Source of the DNA: Allacma fusca
Lineage: Eukaryota; Arthropoda; Collembola; Symphypleona; Sminthuridae
Assembly: GCA_947179485.1 (NCBI GenBank)
Contig: OX359250.1
Span: 30,204,654 to 30,268,653, forward strand
DNA: 64,000 bases
Reading direction: 5' to 3'
The notes below the pieces were generated by a model that saw only the letters and a list, made by a program, of their open reading frames with translations, ran no database searches and was not told the DNA's origin. Below, one piece after another: positions 56,131 through 64,000 of the stretch. A program made the translations under genes and the position numbers. The first letter of the stretch is position 1; each line of letters begins with the position of its first letter.

Positions 56131-59100
56131 CTAAAAAATTTGAAAATTTACATAGTTATATTATTTAAGCAATATAGAGTTTGTATTACCATTCTGATAT
56201 TGTTTTACAGCTAACACAATGTTGAAAATTGTTGCAAAACGTGCTTACAACTTTATAGCCATCCAAAAAATGCGAATATTGGATCGCTCCTACGTGGATA
56301 GTTTTGCACAGGGTGCAAGCAGTTTTGGTATCCATACTACAAATAAAAATTGCAATGATCAGAAACACGAAATCATTATATCCAGACGTGTAACTTTATA
56401 AAAGTGCAATGTATCAGCCATATCAACAAAATGTGTACTAAATTATTAAAATCGAGCATTTTAAATTATAAGCATGACAGCAACAACCCAATATAGAGCC
56501 AGCAAACAACTGTAAATATAAAAACAATAATACTTGGTTGGTGTTTCAAATACGTAGCGAACACTTGCAAATTAACAGTTATAAAATGATGCACCGAAGC
56601 AAATGATATTAATAGCAGCTTTATTACCACAACCTGCACTACCATGTACAGAAATATAGGTTGCCATTCTAAACACGATCCAAATATATTACAACCTTGA
56701 TTGCAGATATTTTCCCACATAAAATGAAATATAAAGTAGTTATTACTATGGGCACACAACCGTTGTAAACATATGGATTAGAAAATTGCAATAACTATAG
56801 TCAGAAAAAGTAAATGCTAATACTACCACAAGAACTACAAAGTATAAATTTCAGAACTTACAGCAAAACAAGCTGAGATACCAAGCCAAAATATTATATT
56901 ACAAGGTCTACATTTACAAAACACGGACAGTATTTCATATTCGATATTTTAAATCAGATTCTATTCCAAACTCCACCTTAAACATTTAGTTCTTAAACTA
57001 CACCAATTTATATAAAACAAACAACATATTCAAAACAAGCCCAACGTTGTTTTAGGACATTCAGCAAGCAGCAACTTTTTAACTGACTAGATTTACTGTG
57101 TACCAGCAGGTACTTACACCAACGTAGTCATTAAACAGCCCGGGTAAATACTTCATCTGTCCTTCCATGCCGTCATATCTAATAGGTTGTTCATTATGCA
57201 AAATTTGAAGGACGAAATGTCCTCCTGTGTTTAACGTATAACCTACAAGAGAATATACAGTATCAAATAATTTTATTCTGAGTGAAATATCGCCAATCCT
57301 CTTTCCCAGTCCATTCTCGGATACCATAGTTCCGCTTGTAAACTCAAAAACAATTATTGGGGACGGGATTTCAGGTTGTCTATAGCTAACACTCTTGTTG
57401 TTTCGACAACCCCGACAGATAGAACCTAGAAAAGTTGTTGTCTCATTTAATCGGTGCACGATTAATTCAATACCGGGACCACACAAGGCTATTATAGGAA
57501 AACTGCAAATCCAATACAATTTATTAGTATTTTCAAAACAACTAGTCATTAGAAATAGTTGTTTCATACCTCCTGAAATTCTCATAATCACATGTACTGC
57601 AAGAAGTCACTTGCACGTATTCTTCAAACAGTCCATAAAGAGCAGCAAGTCCATATTCCTCCTCACCATTCCACATGTTATTCACAGCAGGTTTGAGTTG
57701 CAAATGGCGATCAGTCAGAGATAACCACTTCTGTTTCGCTAGATTTTGATATCCTTCTCTTAACAACTGAATTGCATCAACAATAAATTTCCTACCTGTG
57801 GAACCATTGACTAAGTAATTACGAAACTGAGGGTTAGTCTCGTATAGGTACAGATTCATCGTCATAACGTTATCGAAAGAGCACGTGTTTACAAAGAGAA
57901 AATCGCCATCATCTCGAGCTTTTGAACCCCAACTGTAAAAAATCAAAGTGTTTAAGGAACCCTAAAATATGTGCCAATACAAGCAATATTCACTAACGGA
58001 ATGAATGGCAGCGTCTCAAAAATCGATGCAACCAATTTCACTTTGGGCACACGTTTGCCTTTCTTCTGCCACGTTTCTGTGAGAAGACATGAGCTTTCCT
58101 GCATTGGAAGGACTGCAACATTTACAGGATTTTCACATGTCTTGTAAGTGGATACAGTCGGTGTGATGTTCTTCCTATTTCGTCCAACTCTACGCTGTTT
58201 ATTAACACCTTCCAGTTTTCCTAAGTAACGGATGTAATCAGCTAAAAACCGTGTACAACGTCCTGTACACAAATATGTTTAGAATGTATTCATCTATTGC
58301 TAAACACATAGAGATCCAGGTAAATATTTTAAATCCAATTAAATATATAAAGTAAAAATGACTGATACCTTCTACAACATTTTTAGCTTGATGAACGTAT
58401 CTTGCTAATGTCAGCTTCCCATCCTTACACTGCTCATGCTGTTTCACAACTTTATTCCAGTTTTCGACAGGTTCTTGGGTGTCGTTACGGCGGTGGTCTC
58501 CGCGCAATTCAAACAGTATGTGTGTAAGCATAGGAGTATAAGGCAACATGTGTGTGCACAGATACGTGACGAAATCCTCGTTGTGAAAAATATTTGGTGA
58601 TTCAGCAGACGTGACTTGGTTTTTTGATAGCTCACCTTCAACAATAACGCGCAAATCGTTATAAAATCTTCCAAACGATGTTCCACGACAAACGGTTTTA
58701 TCTGACAGATGATTACCCAGATAACTTTGATGAACGATCTCGTGTTCTGCAAAACAACATAACTAAGAAATTTTCCTGCAAAGGTAATATAAAACGTGAG
58801 GTTTATAACTCTTACCAAGTTGCAGCAGTTTTGGTGGAGCCGATTGAAGTGTGGATAACACTTTTGTAACAAGTGAGCTTGCTGTCGGTGACAAACATAA
58901 CACAAATATCTTCCGAACGTAATAGTTGGCAGTGTGAATATCGTACGAATACTGATACCGATTGAAAAGCTTCTTTATGATTTTTACTTGGTCGTCCTCC
59001 TTCTGCACGTAAACCTCTTCTAATTTTGCAATGATTGCTTGTATTACATGCATGCGGCAAACGTGATGATTGATTTTAGAGGGCTTTTGGATCTTGAAAA

Positions 59101-61688
59101 GTTCCTCCCAGCAAAGGTTGAGATAAGAGGACGTACTATGCCCATTCCAGAATGTGTGGATGACTGCTGAGATGGTTGCTAAACAAAAATCGGTTTCAAT
59201 ACGTGTCATCCATCCAGATGGGCCACTTTTGAAGTACGTATCGACTCTGCAAGTAACAAGTGATAGGTTAATAACAAACTTGTACAACAGAATAAAATAG
59301 ACGTTACACTCTTACGTGGTTCGAAACGCTGCCAAACATTGGCCTATTGAGTCAGTATTCTGGGAATTGCTCAAGAATTCACAAACTGCCAGCGAATTCG
59401 AATTATTTACTGGGTTTGTAATTACCACTGCGTACAACAAGATTTGACTGCCCCCAAATTCTCATTAAGGTGCCGAACGACACCTCCTGTCGCATCTACG
59501 TGTATTACAGTATGTTGTTTGCGTTGCTTGAATGTCTTTAAAACTTCCATTTGCTTTGCGGACATCATAACAACGTGCAAAGGTTTTACACTATACCCAA
59601 TTACAAATTTTGCTAAATGTGCATCGGTGTAAAGCCGGCGATGTAGATCTACAGTAGGCAAACAGTCAGAGTCGTGTTCCTTCAGCATCTGAAAGCAAAT
59701 GTATATTTCACAAAACTTAATCGAAATAATGGAATAAATGTATTAGTTACCTCATGTCTGACTTGTCGTAGTACTTGGCCACGTGGTACCCCAGTAAAGT
59801 TACCGCAAGTTTGAGGCAAATCGTCAGCTGTGTTAGCTATATCTGTAGCAACCGCATCTGCCTGTCTAAATTGCAAGGATTCCTTAACAGCTGCTCGATT
59901 TTCAGCTTGCAGTTTATTACTGCAAACTCTAAGCGGATGATGGTTGATTGTGCCATGACATCTGCAAAAATTTTACGTTGAGGTAATACAAGTACAAATA
60001 ACATTATAACGAAATACGCGAATGTACTTACACGACTTTAAAGACAACTTTAGATTTGTCGAAATTAAAATTCCCCGTGATCCTTATTCTATCCCAGCAG
60101 TCAGGCTTATGTGTGCAATAGTCATCTAAAACATACAAGTTGCCTCGTTTACCAGTTGAAACGTCCTGACGTTTACAGATTGGAAAACAGCAAGGATTCA
60201 CTTTGTTGAACTTCTTTCTTAATATGATGTCCAAACAGCCTTGACGCATATTAAATACAGTTTTGCCATTGCGATTTCGACTTTCAACGTATTGGTCCCA
60301 AACTTTCCTCTTTATGGTAAACTGAAAACTCTTAGGAATAACTACAGTTCTGCTGTTAGCCTCAACTTTCACCGAGTCGCCTTGATCTAAAATAAAGTCA
60401 AGATGTTCAAGTCAGAACATACTCCCTTCAAATGAGACGCGATGTAGTACCTGTATATTTGGTTCCAAAGTTATCAAAATCTGCGTCCTTTTCTTCAGCT
60501 TTCTCGAAAACATCCAACTCCACAGCTAGATCTCCAACTTCATGTTCGTCTCCGCAAATGGCAATTGATGTCTTTGCTGCTGGGGATTTCTGGTCTTTGT
60601 GATCGGTAATGAGCGAGTCGTCGCTGGCGGTCATTTGTGATTGGGTAACCGCAAAGTCAACCTTCCTACTGATATCTGCACAAAAATTGTATTTGCTTGA
60701 AACTGGTTTACTATAAATGGATCTTCAATGAACCTGATTATAACCTTTAAGTGGTTTCCGGCTAAGATTAAATTTTCGTGCAGAAGCCAATACACCTGCA
60801 CTTCCTTCCCAAATTTCGGTTGGCTGTGTACAATCTGCGAGTGTCTTAGGGACATTTCCAGCTGCAGTGTTTATATCTACATGAACAGCATTCTCTGAAC
60901 ATACGACGTTGTCCCCGTCGTCAAGGGTAGCAAGTGAGTGATCATCTCCGTGTTGGTCCATTGTAATGTCACTGATGTTAGTGATACCTACACAACCATG
61001 AAAACACTATACAAAAAGGTTTGATTTACATTCTCGATCTCAATGTAAGTTGTAATGCTTGTCGATACTTACTATCAACAGTTTCCAAAAACAGTGATGG
61101 ATAGCGGATCCAAGAGTTGGCATTGCATGTAGGGCATTTGAAGTTGTCGTCCTTCGCAGCCTTCCTTCTATCAACCCGAATGCACAAGCAGTGGTACCAT
61201 TGCACATGACCCACATTCAACTATGTCCCCTGACGTTGATCCAAGACAAATGCAGTGAACTGATCTGCTGGTCGTAGGAGTAGAACACGCGGGAGGTGGA
61301 TCCAAACGCACCAAAGGAGTACCATGCGTATTCAAAAACGCAGCCTATGAAAACACAATCATTAAAACTCGACACACCGACTGTTAGCATTGAAAAGGAC
61401 GAAGGCACTGACTTTTAAAGCGGATTGCTCCCTACGAAACCAACTACGCAAAAACTTAATATCTCTCTCCAGCTGCTTCGGATAAAACTCAGACAAAACT
61501 TGGCCCCACAAATCAGATTTTCTGTTGTAACCAGCTTTCTCCCAACGGTCAAAACTCTCACAAATCCTGTGCATAACTGCTGTAATTTCACCAGTCGTAT
61601 ACCCGCTCAACCTAGCTCCTTTAAGACAAATACTCCCACGCCTCTTCAGGCCTAAACTAACGTTGCCCACTAGGTCGCTGTGGTCCAT
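55604..61688 (-). CDS. MULE-like transposase with PHD finger and USP-like protease domain (14 exons)
   Basis: Exons on the minus strand, all with GT-AG borders and matching phases: 61688-61413, 61344-61073, 60987-60745, 60675-60451, 60386-60032, 59961-59751, 59688-59316, 59246-58816, 58746-58369, 58262-57998, 57932-57570, 57502-57118, 56130-55933 and 55813-55604. The product has about 1,390 residues. Domain order: Trp-containing N-terminus (1-92), PHD finger (about 120-165), acidic linker (about 185-340), WRKY/FLYWCH-like zinc finger (about 420-475), DDE core (about 560-895), USP-like domain (about 1020-1250), acidic and basic tail. The likely role is DNA cleavage and joining in the nucleus; the role of the protease-like part is unknown. 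Introns are 64-80 bp except the twelfth (987 bp). The reading frame changes once in exon 2 and once in exon 7. The first ATG follows TTTCAG, so a 5' untranslated exon may exist further up. Confidence 0.65.
56131..57117 (-). other. Long intron 12 of the transposase gene
   Basis: At 987 bp it is more than ten times the length of the other introns in the gene. It has a strong donor (GTAAGT) and a T-rich acceptor. Open stretches inside, such as 56466-56759, are hydrophobic and lack motifs. I see no clear insertion with inverted repeats or target duplications. Confidence 0.5.
57118..58262 (-). other. Exons 10-12: compact USP-like cysteine protease domain
   Basis: Exon 10 (58262-57998) is a basic linker. 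In exon 11 (57932-57570) the block FVNTCSFDN resembles the Cys box of ubiquitin-specific proteases (N-x-x-x-C), with Cys at 57881-57883. Two CxxC pairs follow (CSTC at the end of exon 11, CRGC in exon 12), as in the USP zinc-finger subdomain. Exon 12 (57502-57118) then has YSLVGYTLNTGGHF, with His at 57217-57219, and RYDGM, with Asp at 57172-57174, matching the USP His box and the following YD motif. The Cys-first order argues against the Ulp1/C48 proteases found in some plant MULEs. At about 230 residues it is shorter than usual USPs. OTU-like folds are an alternative. Confidence 0.5.
58369..59688 (-). other. Exons 7-9: DDE transposase core of MULE type
   Basis: First Asp: HVDATGG at 59494-59496. 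Second Asp: RIETDFCLATISAVI at 59189-59191, as in the MULE consensus where this Asp leads a helix. C-x2-H: HHVCRMHVIQAI, with Cys at 59057-59059 and His at 59048-59050, typical of MULE-type insertions. Glu: PVENWNKVVK at 58463-58465, matching the V-E-N-x-N-x-x-K pattern. Exons are 59688-59316, 59246-58816 and 58746-58369. In exon 7 the frame changes near 59465 (a run of G after AATTT), best explained by one missing base; downstream of it the frame is again open and ends at a phase-compatible donor. Confidence 0.7.
59751..60386 (-). other. Exons 5-6: WRKY/FLYWCH-like zinc finger region
   Basis: Across the junction of exon 5 (60386-60032) and exon 6 (59961-59751) the ligand pattern is YC-x5-C followed by a beta-rich stretch (IRITGNF, KVVFKVV) and then CHGTINHH. 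The C-x5-C...H-x-H layout matches the WRKY-GCM1/FLYWCH class of DNA-binding zinc fingers, which is known to sit just before the DDE domain in many MULE transposases. An extra Cys-rich piece (PCCFPIC) lies upstream. Exon 6 goes on into a helical, Ala/Gln-rich segment that joins the transposase core. Confidence 0.55.
60451..60987 (-). other. Exons 3-4: acidic, low-complexity linker
   Basis: The two exons (60987-60745 and 60675-60451) join in phase and encode about 155 residues rich in Asp, Glu, Ser and Thr, for example DDGDNVV and EKAEEKDADFDNF. No domain is visible. It probably links the PHD finger to the zinc-finger region. Confidence 0.6.
61125..61254 (-). other. PHD finger (in exon 2), frame change inside
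   Basis: The order of zinc ligands is C-x-C (HCIC), about 13 residues, C-x2-C (ECGSC), WYH, C (HCLC), about 17 residues, C-x2-C (KCPTC). This is the C4HC3 pattern with the aromatic residue just before the His that is typical of PHD fingers, which often read histone H3 tails. Reading from ECGSC to WYHC requires a change of frame at about 61195-61200. The spacing usual for PHD fingers fits best with two bases missing. It may be decay or a sequence error. Known PHD-bearing transposases use such fingers for chromatin targeting; that role here is inferred. Confidence 0.7.
61413..61688 (-). other. Exon 1: N-terminal region with three spaced tryptophans
   Basis: The exon begins with ATG and encodes 92 residues, ending at AAA with a GTCAGT donor, phase 0. 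The segment from about residue 28 to 90 is rich in charged and aromatic residues with Trp in DRWEKAG, DLWGQVLS and RSWFRRE (spacings of about 13 and 22). That rhythm recalls Myb/SANT-type helices, but I cannot call the domain securely. A DNA-binding role would suit the N-terminus of a transposase. This is inference. Confidence 0.55.
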
Positions 61689-61709
61689 CTGAAATGATCA
61701 AAGTAGTAT

Positions 61710-64000
61710 TCAAAGATATTCATAATTCGGTGCCAATTGGAAAGATCATAGCCAAGGAACTCAAATAGAAATTCATAGGTTTTTAAAAAATTCGTAATTA
61801 AACAAATCTGGCCAAAACTTATGAAGGCTAGAGGAATCGACCATAGGAATTCTGATTCTGCAGTCAGAATTGAGTTCGGCCAACTGGTTTCAAAATAAAA
61901 ACGGGGGTGTCCTCTTTTACCCCCATATTCAAGAAATTAAAAGATTTTTTAAAAATTCATTATTCGCCTAATACGGCCAAAATTTATGAAGGCGAGAGGA
62001 ATCGACCATTGGGATTCTGATTCCGAAGTCAGAATTGAGTTCGGCCAACTGGTTTTGAAATAAAAATAGGGGTGACCTTATTTACCCCCATATTCCAGAA
62101 ATTCAAAGATTTTTTAAAAATTCATTCTTCGCCAAATCCGGCCAAAAGTTAAGAAGGCCAGAGTAATCTACCATAGGGATTCTGATTCTAAAGTCAGAAT
62201 TGAGTTCGGCCAACTGGTTTCGGAAAAAAATAGGGTGTCCTCATTTACCCCTATATTCCAGAAATTCAAAGAATTTTTTAAAATTCATCATTCGCCAAAT
62301 ACGGCCAAAATTTATGAAGGCGAGAGGATTCGACCATGGTGATTCTGATTCTGAAGTCAGAATTGAGTTCGGCTAACTGGTTTCGAAATGAAAACGGGGG
62401 TGTTCTCATTTACCCCCATATTCCAGAATTTCAAAGATTTTTTTAGAATTCATTATTCGCCAAATCTGGCCAAAAGTTAAAAAGACGAAAGAAATCTACC
62501 ATAGGGATTCTGTTTCTGAAGTCACAATTGAGTTCGGCCAACTGGTTTCGAAATGAAAACGGGGGTGTTCTCATTTACCCCCATATTCAAGAATTTCAAA
62601 GATTTTTTAAAAATTCATTATTCGCCAAATCTGGCCAAAATTTTTAAAGGCAAGAGGAAATGACCATGGGGATTCTGATTCTAAAGTCACAATTGAGGTC
62701 GGCCAACTGGTTTCGAAATAAAAACGGGGGTGTCCTCATTTACCCCCATATTCCAGAAATTCAAAGATTTTTTAAAAATTCATTATTCGCCAAATCCGGC
62801 CAAAAGTTAAGAAGGCGAGAGTAATCTACCATAGGGATTCTGATTCTGAAGTCAGAATTGAGTTCGGCTAACTGATTTCGAAATGAAAACGGGGGTGTTC
62901 TCATTTACCCCCATATTCAAGAATTTCAAAGATTTTTTTAGAATTCATTATTCGCCAAATCTGGCCAAAATTTAAAAGCCGAAAGGAATTTTACAATATG
63001 GATTCTGTTTCTGAAGTCACAATTGAGTTCGGCCAACTGGTTTCGAAATAAAAACGGGGGAGTTTTTATTTACCCCCATATTCCAGAATTTTAAAAAAAT
63101 TTTAAAAATTCGTTTTTATCCAAATCCGGCCAAAATTTTTGAAGGCAACAGGAAATGACCATGGGGATTCTGATTCTGAAGTCACAACTGAGGTCGGCCA
63201 ACTGGTTTCGAAATAAAAACGGGGGGTTTTTATTTACCCCCATATTCCAGAATTTTAAAAAAAAATTAAAAATTCGTTTTTATCCAAATCCGGCCAAAAT
63301 TTTTGAAGGCAACAGGAAATGACCATGGGGATTCTGATTCTGAAGTCACAATTGAGGTCGGCCAACTGGTTTCAAAATAAAAACGGGGGTGTCTTCATTT
63401 ACCCTCATATTCCCGAAATTCAAAGATTTTTTAAAAATTCATTATTCGCCGAATACGGCCAAAATTTATGAAGGCGAGAGGAATCGACCATGGGGATTCT
63501 GATTCCGAAGTCAGAATTGAGTTCGGCCAACAAGTTTCGAAATAAAATAGGGGTGACCTCATTTACCCCCATATTCCAGAAATTCAAAGATTTTTTTTTA
63601 ATTCATTCTTCGCCAAATCTGGCCAAAAGTTAAGAAGGCGAGAGTAATCTACCATGGGGATTCTGATTCCGAAGTCAGAATTGAGTTCCGCCAACTGATT
63701 TCGGAAAAAAATAGGGGTGTCCTTATTTACCCCTATATTCCAGAATTTCAAAGATTTTTTAAAATTCGTTTTTATCCAAATCCGGCCAAAATTTATGAAG
63801 GCGAGAGGAAATGACCATGGGGATTCTGATTCTAAAGTCACAATTGAGGTCGGCCAACTGGTTTCGAAATTAAAACGGGGGTGTTCTCATTTACCCGCAT
63901 ATTCCAGAAATTCAAAGATTTTTTAAAAATTCTTTATTCGCCGAATACGGCCAAAAATTTTGAAGGCAAGAGGAAATGACCATGGGGATTCTGATTATAA
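61710..64000. repeat. 165-bp tandem array (14 units seen), continues past the right edge
   Basis: Using the GGCCAAAA landmark, units lie at 61810, 61975, 62140, 62303, 62468, 62633, 62798, 62963, 63128, 63292, 63457, 63621, 63784 and 63949. The spacing is nearly always 165 bp, with some 163 or 164. Each unit carries ATTCGCCAAAT, GGCCAAAA, GATTCTGATTCTGAAGTC, GGCCAACTGGTTTCGAAAT, GGGGGTG, TTTACCCCCATATTCC and a T/A run. Units fall into at least three types by the segment before GGGATTCTG (AATCGACCAT, TAATCTACCAT, AAATGACCAT). The first unit, at about 61710-61800, is diverged. Because 165 is 55 codons, spurious 55-residue-periodic frames appear on both strands. Confidence 0.95.

Larger units (their letters stand above)
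55590..61694 (-). mobile_element. Mutator-like (MULE-type) DNA transposon, body; ends not resolved
   Basis: The element is defined by its gene, which combines a zinc-finger DNA-binding region, a DDE integrase core and an accessory protease-like domain. D-D-E spacing and a C-x2-H motif between the second D and the E fit the MULE branch of RNase-H-like transposases. I could not find terminal inverted repeats or the expected 9-bp target duplication by eye. The upstream edge merges with the 165-bp tandem array, which may be part of the element or its target. Two frame changes in the coding exons suggest this copy is no longer active, unless they are sequence errors. A domesticated host gene of transposon origin remains possible. 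Confidence 0.6.

Noticed and set aside
56249-56336. Possible extra exon with a CxxC (CTLC) inside the long intron
   Set aside because: It has an acceptor and possible donors, but its length (85 or 88 bases) would shift the frame between exons 12 and 13, which already join in phase.
56466-56759. 97-codon minus-strand hydrophobic frame
   Set aside because: It lies in the long intron, has no recognised motif and no splice sites that would join it in phase.
57118-57932. Ulp1/C48-type protease as in some plant MULEs
   Set aside because: The candidate Cys comes before the His and Asp and two CxxC pairs lie between them, which is the USP order and not the Ulp1 order.
55011-61760. Terminal inverted repeats and target-site duplication of the transposon
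   Set aside because: I compared the sequence next to the first exon with that beyond the polyadenylation signal and saw no convincing match, so no ends are claimed.
63584-63926. Open frames on both strands in the 165-bp array
   Set aside because: A 165-bp unit equals 55 codons, so any frame free of stops repeats from unit to unit. The frames break wherever a unit is 163 or 164 bp.

Overview
The window is eukaryotic nuclear DNA, most likely from an arthropod or another invertebrate. It is very AT-rich, about three quarters of it is satellite, and the only substantial gene is split by many short introns (about 68-80 bp) with ordinary GT-AG borders. No bacterial operon, Shine-Dalgarno site, tRNA or rRNA is visible.

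Region 1 (1-49153) is one continuous head-to-tail array of a 26-bp satellite, roughly 1,850-1,900 units, running off the left edge. Each unit has TGCACTTT followed by the near-perfect dyad AATACAAATTGTATT. Variant units (TTTAATAC, TTTTATAC, TTTTCTAC, short CACTAATAC, T-run and A-run units) act as a barcode and show higher-order repeats of about 0.4, 0.57, 0.62, 0.96, 2.1, 2.2, 3.1 and 4.2 kb. The many short open frames here are by-products of the 26-bp period, not genes.

Region 2 (49154-55590) is mostly unique sequence between two repeat arrays. It has a degenerate 21-bp repeat at the satellite edge, a probable last coding exon rich in Pro, Ala and Gln on the minus strand (50185-50480), a diverged pair of about 260-bp direct repeats, a (TA)24 microsatellite, a C-rich/G-poor stretch, a cluster of three long hairpins (52520-52900) and one small doubtful ORF.

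Region 3 (55590-61694, minus strand) holds a 14-exon gene that I reconstruct from splice sites and phase. It would encode a protein of about 1,390 residues: an N-terminal Trp-containing region, a PHD finger, an acidic linker, a WRKY/FLYWCH-like zinc finger, a DDE transposase core with the MULE-type C-x2-H insertion, and then a cysteine-protease-like domain whose Cys box, two CxxC pairs and His/Asp box look like a compact ubiquitin-specific protease (USP, family C19). A basic tail follows. I read it as a DNA transposon of the Mutator (MULE) type or a derivative. Two frame changes suggest a decaying copy or sequence errors. The pairing of a MULE transposase with a USP-like domain and a PHD finger is the most interesting coding finding.

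Region 4 (about 61710-64000) is a second tandem array with a 165-bp unit (14 units seen), running off the right edge. It starts almost at the first coding exon of the transposase gene. Each unit carries two small hairpins.
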